From: Leucobacter allii
GTDB taxonomy: Bacteria > Actinomycetota > Actinomycetes > Actinomycetales > Microbacteriaceae
NCBI RefSeq assembly: GCF_022919155.1
Contig: NZ_CP095045.1
Span: 1,984,001 to 2,048,000, forward strand
Length of the DNA: 64,000 nt
Direction: 5' to 3'
This document shows, in pieces, positions 35,412 to 43,806 of the stretch; position 1 is the stretch's first letter; every line of letters begins with the position of its first letter. The notes beneath the pieces were generated by a model, which saw only the letters and a list, made by a program, of their open reading frames with translations, was not told where the DNA came from and ran no database searches. The position numbers were made by a program, and so were the translations under genes.

Positions 35412-36398
35412 CTAGAGCTCTCGGAAGACGTCGTCGTAGAACCGCAGCCAGTTCTCGCCCATGATCGCGGCGACCTCCTCCTCCGCGAAGCCGCGCTCGC
35501 GCAGGCACTGCTCGGCGTTGGGGAAGTGCGCGGGGGTGCTGAACCAGTCGAGCGGGGGCGTGGGGCCGGGCTTCGCGGGACCGGAGGCGCCGTACTGGAT
35601 CTCCCGGGCCCACCGGCCCTGGCGCATCCACTCGACGTACGCGAAGCCCCCGTTCTGGTCGAGGTCGGTGCCGATGCCGACGCGCTCGATCCCGATCCGG
35701 TCGACCGTCCAGGCGACGAGCTCCGACCACTTCTCCGGCGTCGTGTAGTCGCCGACGAGGTTGCGGTAGACGGAGACGCCGAGCATGCCCTCGCGGTCCT
35801 TGAGCGCGTCGAGCACGCGGTCCGACTTGTTCCGCGCGTGCGGCGCGAGGCTCGCGGGGTTGGCGTGCGTGATGGCGACGGGCACGGCCGAGGCCTCGAT
35901 GGCGTCGAGGGTCGTGCGCTCGCCGACGTGCGAGAGGTCGACGACCATGCCGCAGCGGTTCATCTCCTGCACCACGTACCTCCCGTAGCGGGAGAGCCCG
36001 CTGTCGTGGGGCTCGTAGCAGCTACCGCCGAGGTCGTTCTGGATGTTGTAGGTGAGCTGGCCCACCCGGGTGCCCATGCGGGCGAAGAGCTCCACGTAGC
36101 CGAGCCGCCCCTGGAGGAACGACACGTTCTGGAAGCCGAGGATGATGGCGGTGCGGCCCGACTCGGCGATGCGCCTGATGTCGCTCGCGCGGTACGCGAT
36201 CTCCACGAGATCGGCGTTGTCCTCGGCCATGTTGCGCCACTTCACGATCTGGTCCATGGACTCGGTGGCGTCCTCCCAGAAACCGACCGTGACCGTGATG
36301 GCGCCGAGCTTGCCCGCGGCGACCTCCTCGAGGTAGCGGCGGTCGTCGGGGCGCTCGGTCTCGAGCGGTGAGCAGAGCAGGCTGTCGACGTAGATCAT
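35412..36398 (-). CDS. Peptidase family M19 (membrane dipeptidase-like), variant metal site
   Basis: The family comprises amidohydrolase-fold zinc dipeptidases. The 328-residue protein keeps VVDLSHVGERTTLDAI and AITHANPASLAPHARN (the two barrel His ligands) and GIGTDLDQNGG near residue 240. Two usual first-site features are missing. The N-terminal HxD motif is replaced by VDSLLCSPLE, and the bridging glutamate (normally EG) is Gln in LGFQNVSF. Only one metal may be bound, or the substrate may not be an ordinary dipeptide. The gene is 10 bp downstream of the 858-residue unknown and 27 bp upstream of the ABC ATPase, so all act together. Confidence 0.85.
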   Translation of the reverse strand: MIYVDSLLCSPLETERPDDRRYLEEVAAGKLGAITVTVGFWEDATESMDQIVKWRNMAEDNADLVEIAYRASDIRRIAESGRTAIILGFQNVSFLQGRLGYVELFARMGTRVGQLTYNIQNDLGGSCYEPHDSGLSRYGRYVVQEMNRCGMVVDLSHVGERTTLDAIEASAVPVAITHANPASLAPHARNKSDRVLDALKDREGMLGVSVYRNLVGDYTTPEKWSELVAWTVDRIGIERVGIGTDLDQNGGFAYVEWMRQGRWAREIQYGASGPAKPGPTPPLDWFSTPAHFPNAEQCLRERGFAEEEVAAIMGENWLRFYDDVFREL

Positions 36399-36408
36399 CG
36401 TTCTCCTT

Positions 36409-38985
36409 CTAGACGGATGCGGGGTGCGGGGTGGACAGGGAGGCGAGCTGGTCGGTGTCGCGATTCGGATCGCTCGCGTTGGCGACCTCCGCGGGGTCGA
36501 AGAGGCGGGTGAGGCGCTGCCCGGGGACGTAGACGTCCTTCACGGTGCCGGTGTGCTGCCGGGAGAGGGGGGTGTCCGGGTAGAGGCCGGCGTTGCCCGG
36601 GTAGTAGACGTCCCACCACTCCTGCGCCGGAACCTCGAGCCCCTCGGCGATGAGCCGACGGAACGCGCCGCGGTACCGCTCCCGCGTCGCCGCCGGATCG
36701 TCGGAGACCCGCGCCCGCAGTCGCAGGGCGGTCCCGGCGGACCCCGGTACCGCACCGGCGGGATCGGCCCCGGCCTCGACCTCGATGCCGACCCGCGCGA
36801 GCGCGAGCGCGAGCCCGGGCTCCGCGCCGTCGCCCGAGACCCCGTCGAGGCGCACGTCGATCCCGGCCTCGTCGGCGGCCGCGGCGATCGCCTGCACGAG
36901 CACGTGCCCGACCGCGTGCAGGCTCGCGCCGTGGCAGTCGATCTCGAGCGCGCCGCCGGCGGCGCGCGTCGCGCTCGGCGCCCGCCATGCCGGCGCCGAT
37001 CCGTCGTCGGCGATCGCGCGCGACAGGGCGGCGCCGAAGCCCGCGACCGCCGCGGGATCGGCGATGAGCGCGGTCACGAAGAAGTCCCTGGCGCCGTGCC
37101 ACGAGCCCTCGGGGACGTTCAGCGCCTGCATGGCGCGGCCGCCGGCCAGCCGCAGCTCGCGGAACTTCATGGTGATCCGCTCCGCCTCCGGGTGGCGCGG
37201 CGCGCGGATCGCGCTCTCCACGGGGCTCAGCGTCGGCGCGGTCGCCGACACCGGAGCCGCGAGCGCGGCCTCGGCCGCCGCGGCGGGCATGGCGGGGCGG
37301 TACCGCCACCACCAGCCGTCGGCGCGCGCGCCGGCGAGCTCGTCGCGATACGGCGCGCCGTCGAAGATCAGTCCGAGGACCGAGCGGTTGAGGTAGTCCT
37401 CGGTGCGGTCGACGCCGTGGATGAACGCGTTCATGAGGCGCACGAGCCAGACGGGCACGAAGTCGATGTCGTGCGGATCGGCGTGGGGCACGGCGTAGGG
37501 CTGCCCGCGCAGCGCGAGCACCGAGCGGACCATGTGCTCGAGCTCGGGGTGCGCGGCGACGAGCGCGCCGATCGGCGCCGCCGGGTCGCTCGCCGCGAGG
37601 AGATCCGCCAGCTCGCGCGCCCGAGACGGATAGTTCGGGATCACCTCGTGCGCGCCCGGCACCTCCTCTGCCGGGCCGGATCGCGGCTCCTCGGCCGCGC
37701 GGGACTGGTACCAGACGCGGTCGCGATGCGCCGGGTCGTTGAGTGGCAGCTCGAGGGCCCAGCCGAAGACGCCGTGGAGGGCCTCGGCGACGGCGGACAC
37801 GGGGGTCCGCGGATCCCACTCGAGCGTCTCGTCGAAGCTCAGGCGCTCGGCGAGCAGCGCGTCCGCGTGCTCCGGATCCAATTCGATGAGCAGCGAGTTG
37901 AAGGTGTGCAGCGCCTCGGGCGTGACGCGCGCGGCGACGAAGCGGTGCGCGGCCGCGAGCAGCGTCTCCCCGGGGCCGCGGACGATCTCGCCGCGCCGTG
38001 CGGCGCGCACGGCGGCGCGCACCCGCCGCAGGTCGGCGGCGAGCTGCGTGCCGTTCGTGAAGACCCGGTACTGGGTGTCCTCCAGCGCCCGGTACTGGAT
38101 CGTGCGGTCGAGGAGCCGCTCGAGACGGTCGAAGCGCGCGTCGCCCGGCTCCAGCTCGAGCTCGAGGACGTGCGTGACGGCTTCGACCGTGAGCGACACG
38201 TAGGCGTTGATCAGCGCCGGGCGGTTGTAGACGAACATCACGAGCCCCAGGGCGGAGCCGTTGCCGACGCCGATGTTGCCGCGGACCGCGGGATCGAGCC
38301 GCACGGCGGACCCGGGGGCGTCGATGCGGGCCAGCTCCTCCACCACGTCGACCGAGAGCTCGCGCATGAGGTACGCCGAGAGCATCTGCGCGTGGTAGGA
38401 GAGCGCGAGTGGGTGCCCCTTCGGGATCGCGGGGAACGACACCGAGCCGAAGGTGCCGTTGCCGTCGAGGCCCGTGTTGCGCATGAGATACCCGACGCGC
38501 TTCACCTCGGCCGCGTCGGGCTGCTCGCCGGCGGCGAGCGCATCGCGCACGTGCCGGAAGAGCCTGAGGCTCTGATTGGAGCGCATCCAGATGAGCGTCC
38601 CCTCGGGCGCGCGCCCCTCGTAGAGCTTCGGGAGCTCGCGCTCGGAGGCCGCGATCTGGGCGTCGCTCGCGCGACCGTCGATGAGGGTGCCGAGCATGTC
38701 CCAGGAGGTCCCGATGATGCGCCCCGTGCGGTTCTTCCCGCGGGGCTCGCGCAGCCACGCCGCGAAGGTGAGGGGCCCGGCCGGCGTCGTGATCGTGTAG
38801 CGGGCGTCGCCGTTGCCCCGAGCGTCCAGACGCAGATGGTCGCGCTCGATCCGCCAGCCCTCGCGGAGCATGCGGGCGATGAAGCTCCGCGAGGCGCTCA
38901 GCCGGTTCGGCTGCATCGCTCCGAGATTCCTGGGGTCCATCACCCTGCCGGGTGAGAAGACCTCGTCGAGGTAGGGGTTCCGCAT
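36409..38985 (-). CDS. Large conserved-looking protein of unknown family in the dipeptidase/ABC cluster
   Basis: I do not recognise a family. The 858-residue protein has no signal peptide and no convincing membrane helix, so it is predicted cytoplasmic. Notable segments are MRNPYLDEVFSPGRVMDPRN at the start, GRIIGTSWDMLGTLIDGR, LMRNTGLDGNGTFGSVSFP near residues 160-180 and GNIGVGNGSALGLVMFVYNRP near 240. Later come PVWLVRLMNAFIHGVDRTEDYLN-like text near 510, and a distinct C-terminal region with ALEIDCHGASLHAVGHVL and EWWDVYYPGNAGLYPD. A linker near 585-610 separates two possible domains. ATG 38985 (GGAGCGGAAGCG upstream) is preferred over 39042. It is the first gene of the cluster controlled opposite IclR. 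Confidence 0.75.
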   Translation of the reverse strand: MRNPYLDEVFSPGRVMDPRNLGAMQPNRLSASRSFIARMLREGWRIERDHLRLDARGNGDARYTITTPAGPLTFAAWLREPRGKNRTGRIIGTSWDMLGTLIDGRASDAQIAASERELPKLYEGRAPEGTLIWMRSNQSLRLFRHVRDALAAGEQPDAAEVKRVGYLMRNTGLDGNGTFGSVSFPAIPKGHPLALSYHAQMLSAYLMRELSVDVVEELARIDAPGSAVRLDPAVRGNIGVGNGSALGLVMFVYNRPALINAYVSLTVEAVTHVLELELEPGDARFDRLERLLDRTIQYRALEDTQYRVFTNGTQLAADLRRVRAAVRAARRGEIVRGPGETLLAAAHRFVAARVTPEALHTFNSLLIELDPEHADALLAERLSFDETLEWDPRTPVSAVAEALHGVFGWALELPLNDPAHRDRVWYQSRAAEEPRSGPAEEVPGAHEVIPNYPSRARELADLLAASDPAAPIGALVAAHPELEHMVRSVLALRGQPYAVPHADPHDIDFVPVWLVRLMNAFIHGVDRTEDYLNRSVLGLIFDGAPYRDELAGARADGWWWRYRPAMPAAAAEAALAAPVSATAPTLSPVESAIRAPRHPEAERITMKFRELRLAGGRAMQALNVPEGSWHGARDFFVTALIADPAAVAGFGAALSRAIADDGSAPAWRAPSATRAAGGALEIDCHGASLHAVGHVLVQAIAAAADEAGIDVRLDGVSGDGAEPGLALALARVGIEVEAGADPAGAVPGSAGTALRLRARVSDDPAATRERYRGAFRRLIAEGLEVPAQEWWDVYYPGNAGLYPDTPLSRQHTGTVKDVYVPGQRLTRLFDPAEVANASDPNRDTDQLASLSTPHPASV

Positions 38986-39236
38986 CGCTTCCGCTCCGTT
39001 CGTCGTCGACTTCGCTGCAACACCCGCGTAACAATTAAGCAATCTTTAATCGTCATTAAGGTATGTTGAAAACATTACGAAGCGATGCCCGATTCGTCAA
39101 GCCCGGATCCGCGAGGATCCCCGCAGGCCGCCCAGGCGGTAGATTCGAGGCGGCGGATGGCGCGCTCACCGCCCGCCGCGACGCCGCGCGATCGCAGGCA
39201 CCGGGCCCGGGCGCCCTGAACAGAACGGAGACCCCG
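38986..39236. promoter_or_regulatory. AT-rich divergent control region with phased ATTAA half-sites
   Basis: Between the IclR gene and the 858-residue gene lies the most AT-rich stretch of the window (39030-39075). ATTAA (39034-39038) and TTAAT (39046-39050) form an inverted pair with a 7-nt spacer. A third ATTAA (39055-39059) lies exactly 21 bp from the first, about two helical turns. These are candidate IclR operator half-sites. On the minus strand TTCAAC followed after 16 nt by TAAAGA is a possible promoter. No gene is seen in the remaining 150 bp. Confidence 0.5.
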
Positions 39237-39944
39237 ATGTCGGGACCCACCACGCTGCAGTCCGTGGAGAAGACCATCCGCGTCCTCGAGGTGTTCCTCC
39301 AGCTCGACCGGGCCACGGTCACGCTCACGGAGGTCGCCGAGGCGCTCGGCTGGAGCCGCCCTGCGACGCATCAGTACCTCACGACGCTCGTCCACTGCGG
39401 CTGGCTGCAGCAGGACGAGCGGCGGCAGTACCGCCTCTCGATCCGCGCGGCGACGTTCGGGCGCTTCGCGACGGCCCACGCCGGCGTGCCCGAGGCCGTC
39501 TCCCGGACCATGCGCGCCCTCGTCGCGCGGCTCGAGGAGCCCATCTCCTTCGCGGTGCGCAACGGGGGGTCGGCGCTCATCGTCGAGCGCGTCGAGCCGG
39601 AGCGCTCGCTGAGCGTACGGCGCGAGGCGGAGCGGCAGCTCCCCCTCGGCTCGACCTCCGGGCAGGTGCTGCTCGCCTTCGACCCGCACGCGAGCGACGC
39701 CGAGCGCGCGCCGCACGCCGAGGCCATCGCCGAGATCCGCGAGCACGGGTACTCCGTCCACCGGGCCGTCTGGATGGGCGACGCCATCGAGGTCGTCGCG
39801 GTGCCCGTCATGCAGGGCGAGGAGTGCCTCGGCGCGCTCAGCGTGATCGCCCCGGAGGGACGGATGGAGATCACGGCCGCGATCGACACCCTCGTCTCGG
39901 CGCGCAACGCCCTCGAGTCGGAGCTCGCGGGCCCGGAGGGATGA
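39237..39944 (+). CDS. IclR-family transcriptional regulator
   Basis: This 235-residue regulator has an N-terminal winged helix (SVEKTIRVLEVFLQL, then TLTEVAEALGWSRPATHQYLTTLVHCGWL, residues about 5-60). The C-terminal effector domain (residues about 70-235) contains ALVARLEEPISFAVRNG, LPLGSTSGQVLLAF and IREHGYSVHRAVWMGDAIEVVAVPVMQ. ATG 39237 has CGGAG 7 nt upstream. It is transcribed away from the 858-residue/M19/ABC cluster and most likely controls it and itself, binding the catabolic substrate or an intermediate. That regulatory link is inferred from gene order and the AT-rich repeats between them. Confidence 0.92.
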   Translation: MSGPTTLQSVEKTIRVLEVFLQLDRATVTLTEVAEALGWSRPATHQYLTTLVHCGWLQQDERRQYRLSIRAATFGRFATAHAGVPEAVSRTMRALVARLEEPISFAVRNGGSALIVERVEPERSLSVRREAERQLPLGSTSGQVLLAFDPHASDAERAPHAEAIAEIREHGYSVHRAVWMGDAIEVVAVPVMQGEECLGALSVIAPEGRMEITAAIDTLVSARNALESELAGPEG

Positions 39945-39971
39945 CGCGCCGCCGATGTCGCCGGATCGCCC

Positions 39972-39983
39972 TACACTGGCGGC
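39972..39983 (+). promoter_or_regulatory. Putative leaderless promoter -10 of the AlkZ-like gene
   Basis: TACACT (39972-39977) ends 6 nt before ATG 39984, with no Shine-Dalgarno sequence between. The IclR stop is 28 bp upstream of the hexamer. Confidence 0.6.
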
Positions 39984-41258
39984 ATGACCCCCGGAGGCGG
40001 AACGGCGCAGACGCTGCGCACCGATGAGCTCCTCGAGCTGCGCATGCGCGCGCTCGGGCTCGCGCCCGGCGGCTGGGAGACGGCCCCGCCGGAGGACTCG
40101 GGTCCCGGCTCCGAGCGGATCGCCGCGGTCGCGCGGCGCATGCTCGCGGTGCAGGGGCAGGACTGGCGGTCGGCGCGCTGGGCGCTGGGCGTCCGCGCCC
40201 CGGGGACGACGATGCGCGACGTCGCCGAAGCGTTCGACGCCGGGCTCATCGTCCGTTCCTGGCCGATGCGGGGCACGGTGCACGTCGTCGCCGCCGAGGA
40301 CATCGGCTGGATGCAGGCGGCGACGAACCACCGGGTGCTCGCCGGCGCGGCGAAGCGCCGCGCGTTCCTCGGCATGAGCGACGCCGCGCTCGACCGCCTG
40401 GTGGAGGTGTCGCTGCGGGCGCTCGACGAGCCCGACGGGCCCGGCGAGCCCGGCGAGCCCGCCGGGCTCGACCGCGACGCCCTCGCCGAGCGCTGGACCG
40501 CGGCGGGCATCGAGTGGCAGAGCTCGTGGCGCTACCACGTCATCTGGTGGCTCTGCCAGAACGGGCTCGCGGTCTTCGGCCCCGTCGGCGACTCCGGGGA
40601 GCCCCGGCTCGTGCGCGCCGAGCGCTGGATCCGCGCACCCCGCGAGCTCGCGGGCGACGCGGCCCTGGGCGCGCTCGCCGCCCGCTACGCGGCCGCCCGC
40701 GGTCCGATCCGGGACCGCGATCTCGCCTGGTGGACCGGGCTCACGCTCGCCGAGGCCCGCGTGGCGCTTCGGGTCGCCGAGGAATCCGGCACCCTCGCCT
40801 CGGTCCGGCTCCGCGACGCCGCGGGCGACCCCGTCAGCGGTGCGGCCGGCGCGCTCTGGGCCGATCCCGCGCAGCTCGGCGGTGCTCCGCTCGGGGGTGA
40901 TCCGCCCGGGGACGCCCCGTCCGGCGCAGGCGCGAGCCGCACGGCGGCGGGCGGTGCCGCGGCCGGCTGGCGGCTCCTCGCCGCATTCGACGAGCACCTG
41001 CTCGGCTATACGGACCGCTCGGCGCAGCTCGATCCCGCGCACTTCGAACGGATCGTGCCGGGGCGCAACGGCATGTTCCTCGCGACGATCGTGCGGGACG
41101 GCCGGGTCGTCGGCACCTGGAAGCGCCTCCCGGGGAAGCACGTGCGGGTCGCGCTCTCCCCCTTCCCCGGCGCGCGGGCGAACCGCCGGGCGCTCGCGCC
41201 CGCGCTCGCCTTCTGGGCCAGATTCCACGCGCTCGACGGGGCCGCGTTCGCCGACTGA
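39984..41258 (+). CDS. Winged-helix DNA-binding protein of the AlkZ (YcaQ) DNA glycosylase superfamily
   Basis: The family consists of tandem winged-helix proteins. Characterised members (AlkZ) excise interstrand-crosslinked or alkylated bases. The QxQ catalytic-type motif occurs in RRMLAVQGQDWRSARWALG near residue 55. The other conserved blocks are LIVRSWPMRGTVHVVAAEDIGWM and FDEHLLGYTDRS with NGMFLATIVRDGRVVGTWKR near the end. Length is 424 residues, with Pro/Gly-rich loops near 150-160 and 300-325. The gene appears leaderless and stands between the IclR gene and an antiporter. Family is confident; actual glycosylase activity is not shown by sequence. Confidence 0.87.
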   Translation: MTPGGGTAQTLRTDELLELRMRALGLAPGGWETAPPEDSGPGSERIAAVARRMLAVQGQDWRSARWALGVRAPGTTMRDVAEAFDAGLIVRSWPMRGTVHVVAAEDIGWMQAATNHRVLAGAAKRRAFLGMSDAALDRLVEVSLRALDEPDGPGEPGEPAGLDRDALAERWTAAGIEWQSSWRYHVIWWLCQNGLAVFGPVGDSGEPRLVRAERWIRAPRELAGDAALGALAARYAAARGPIRDRDLAWWTGLTLAEARVALRVAEESGTLASVRLRDAAGDPVSGAAGALWADPAQLGGAPLGGDPPGDAPSGAGASRTAAGGAAAGWRLLAAFDEHLLGYTDRSAQLDPAHFERIVPGRNGMFLATIVRDGRVVGTWKRLPGKHVRVALSPFPGARANRRALAPALAFWARFHALDGAAFAD

Positions 41259-41310
41259 GCCGAGCGCGGGGGCGGAGGAGCCCCGATGCGGATCCCGACG
41301 GGGCCTTCGC

Positions 41311-41322
41311 TAGAATCGGTGC
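41311..41322 (+). promoter_or_regulatory. Putative leaderless promoter -10 of the antiporter gene
   Basis: TAGAAT (41311-41316) ends 6 nt before ATG 41323. No Shine-Dalgarno sequence is seen. Confidence 0.6.
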
Positions 41323-43056
41323 ATGGAGATCGGGATCGTCGCCGTCGCCGCCGTCGTCGTGCTCGTGGGCGTCTCGATCCTCGGCGGGCGCATCGGCGTC
41401 GCCGCTCCCCTGCTGCTCGTGGTCGTCGGCATCGGGGCGGGGTACCTGCCGTTCATGCCGGCGATCGAGGTGGATCCGGAGATCATCCTCCTCGGGGTGC
41501 TGCCGCCGCTCCTGTACTCCGCCGCGGTGAACGTGCCGCTCGTCGACTTCCGCCGCAACCTCCGGCCCGTCGCGGGGCTGTCGGTGCTGCTCGTCATCTT
41601 CTCCGCCGTCATCGCGGGTCTCCTCGTGCACCTCGTCGTGCCGGCCATCCCGCTGCCCGTCGCGATCGCGCTCGGCGCGGTCATCAGCCCCACCGACGCC
41701 GTGGCCGCGACCTCCATCGGCAAGCGGCTCGGCATGCCCGACCGCCTCGTGTCGATCCTCGAGGGCGAGAGCCTCGTGAACGACGCGACCTCCCTCGTGC
41801 TGCTGAAGACGGCGCTCGCGGCCGTCGCGGGCAGCTTCGTGTTCTGGGACGCCGCGGGCAGCTTCGCCTTCTCCGTCGCCGCGGCCATCGTCATCGGCTT
41901 CGTCATCGGGATCATCACGGTGTGGCTGCGCTCGAAGCTCAACAACCCGGTCTACGACACGATCCTCTCCTTCGTCGTGCCGTTCATCGCCTTCATGCCG
42001 GCCGAGGAGGTCGGCGCCTCGGGCGTGCTCGCCGTCGTCGTCACCGGGCTCTACACCGGGCACCACGCCGCACGGCGCTTCAGCGCGACGGCCCGCATGA
42101 ACGAGCGCCTCAACTGGCGCACCGTGCAGTTCGCGCTGGAGAACGGCGTCTTCCTGCTCATGGGCCTCGAGCTGCACACCCTGCTCGACGAGGTCGACGA
42201 CACCGACCTCCAGCTCGCCCACGTCGGGCTCCTCAGCCTCGGACTCGTCGTGCTCCTCATCCTGCTGCGCGGGATCTTCATGGTCCCGCTCATCTGGACG
42301 ATGCGGGGCGACGAGGGGCGCTACCAGCAGCGCAGCGACGGCTTCTCCCGGATCCTGTCGCGCGCGCGGAAGGCCGAGGACACCGACACCCGGAAGATCC
42401 GCAAGCTGGAGCTCCTCGAGCAGCGCTCCCGCGCGGACCTCGCGCACGAGCAGGACCAGCAGCTCGGGTGGCGCGACGGCGTGCTGCTCTCCTGGAGCGG
42501 CATGCGCGGCGTGGTCACGCTCGCCGCCGCGCAGTCCATCCCCACCGGCGTTCCGTATCGCGCGCAGATCATCCTCATCGCCTTCGCCGTCGCCGTCATC
42601 ACGCTGCTCCTGCACGGCCTGAGCCTGCCGCTGTTCATCCGGAAGCTGTGGCCGGACGGCGCGCGGACCGGCAGCGACGTCGGCGAACTCGCCTCGCTCA
42701 GCCACGACCTCATCGAGGCCGCCAACGAGGCCATCGACGACGCGCTCGAGATCGAGGAGGATGCGAAGGGACCGGACAACGCCTGCGCCCAGATGTCCGA
42801 GCGGGCCCGAGCGAGCGCGCGCAACGCCCTCGCCCCCATCGCCATCGCCCTGCCGGCCACGGGAGCGGTGATGCTCCCCTCTTCGGAGACCCCGGCGCAG
42901 GCGTACCTGAGACTCGCGCGCATCGCGCTCGAGGCGCAGCGCGACGCCCTCCTGGAGGAGCGCGCGATCGGCCGCTACAGCTCGCGGGCCCTGCGCGCCG
43001 CCGAGCTCGCGCTCGACGCCCACGAGGCGAGGCTCAACCCGCCGGGGGGACACTGA
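41323..43056 (+). CDS. Monovalent cation/proton antiporter, CPA1 family (NhaP-like)
   Basis: This integral-membrane Na+ (or K+)/H+ exchanger has 577 residues. About twelve hydrophobic helices fill residues 1-440. The transport core is marked by ALGAVISPTDAVAATSIGKRLG near residue 122 and ILEGESLVNDATSLVLLKTA near 147, the ND/SPTDAVA motifs of CPA1. GMRGVVTLAAAQSIP near 395 is also typical. The last 130 residues form a cytoplasmic, helical, charged tail. The TM-cytoplasmic loop near 330-380 is long and basic. It is monocistronic with a putative leaderless start. Confidence 0.93.
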   Translation: MEIGIVAVAAVVVLVGVSILGGRIGVAAPLLLVVVGIGAGYLPFMPAIEVDPEIILLGVLPPLLYSAAVNVPLVDFRRNLRPVAGLSVLLVIFSAVIAGLLVHLVVPAIPLPVAIALGAVISPTDAVAATSIGKRLGMPDRLVSILEGESLVNDATSLVLLKTALAAVAGSFVFWDAAGSFAFSVAAAIVIGFVIGIITVWLRSKLNNPVYDTILSFVVPFIAFMPAEEVGASGVLAVVVTGLYTGHHAARRFSATARMNERLNWRTVQFALENGVFLLMGLELHTLLDEVDDTDLQLAHVGLLSLGLVVLLILLRGIFMVPLIWTMRGDEGRYQQRSDGFSRILSRARKAEDTDTRKIRKLELLEQRSRADLAHEQDQQLGWRDGVLLSWSGMRGVVTLAAAQSIPTGVPYRAQIILIAFAVAVITLLLHGLSLPLFIRKLWPDGARTGSDVGELASLSHDLIEAANEAIDDALEIEEDAKGPDNACAQMSERARASARNALAPIAIALPATGAVMLPSSETPAQAYLRLARIALEAQRDALLEERAIGRYSSRALRAAELALDAHEARLNPPGGH

Positions 43057-43085
43057 GCGACGGCGATGGCGACGCGGCGTCTGAC

Positions 43086-43658
43086 TCAGACGATCTCGAC
43101 GCCCGCCGCTGCGAGTTCCCGGAGGGCCGCCGCGGAGGATTCCGGACGCACACCGGCGACGAGTTCGGAGCGCACCCGGACGCGCAGTCCGAGCCCGACG
43201 GCGTCGAGACCGGAGCGCAGCACGCAGTAGTCGGTCGCGAGACCGACGATGTCGAGCGTCTCGATCCCGCGCTCCGCGAGGACCTCGGAGAGCCGCCGGC
43301 CATCCGTGGTCTCCCCCTCGAATGCCGAGTACGCCGGCTCGCCCATGCCCTTGCGCACATGCACATCGATCCGCGAGACGTCGAGCAGCGGATGGTACTC
43401 GGCGCCCTCGGTGCCCTGCACGCAGTGCACCGGCCACGTCGTCACGAAGTTCGGGTCGACGCCGGCCGGTGCGAAATGCCCGCCATTCGTCCCCTCGGCA
43501 TCGTGCCAGTCCCGTGAGCCCACCACCAGCTCGTAGCGGTCGGGCCCCCGCAGCAGCCCCCGCACTCCCTCGGCGACGGCGTCGCCGCCCGCGACGCCGA
43601 GGGCGCCGCCCTCGGTGAAATCGTTCTGCACGTCGACGATGAGCAGTGCTCGCGCCAT
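43086..43658 (-). CDS. pncA: Nicotinamidase (isochorismatase-like hydrolase)
   Basis: PncA deamidates nicotinamide to nicotinate for NAD salvage. The 190-residue protein has the catalytic Asp in LLIVDVQNDFTEGGAL, the metal-binding segment SRDWHDAEGTNGGHF, TWPVHCVQGTEGAEYHPLL, a likely catalytic Lys in HVRKGMGEPAYSAFEG, and the nucleophile Cys in VGLATDYCVLRSGLDA. ATG 43658 is supported by GAGGAGAGGACG upstream. It converges with the antiporter gene, 29 bp apart. Confidence 0.93.
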   Translation of the reverse strand: MARALLIVDVQNDFTEGGALGVAGGDAVAEGVRGLLRGPDRYELVVGSRDWHDAEGTNGGHFAPAGVDPNFVTTWPVHCVQGTEGAEYHPLLDVSRIDVHVRKGMGEPAYSAFEGETTDGRRLSEVLAERGIETLDIVGLATDYCVLRSGLDAVGLGLRVRVRSELVAGVRPESSAAALRELAAAGVEIV

Positions 43659-43806
43659 GATCCGCGTCCTCTCCTCGCCGCGGCGACCCCGGCTCACCGA
43701 CGCCCCCGCGTGTCCCGACATCCGTCGCCCCCAGACTACGGTCCGGGCGCGCCCCGCGTCGAGAGGGACGCCAGGGGAACGCCCGAGCGCGCCGCCTCGC
43801 CTCCGC

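Noticed and set aside
36424..38955. Long plus-strand open frame (843 codons) opposite the 858-residue gene
   Set aside because: Its translation is Arg/Gly/His-rich without motifs, typical of antisense frames in high-GC DNA. The minus-strand frame has good composition, a ribosome site and operon spacing.
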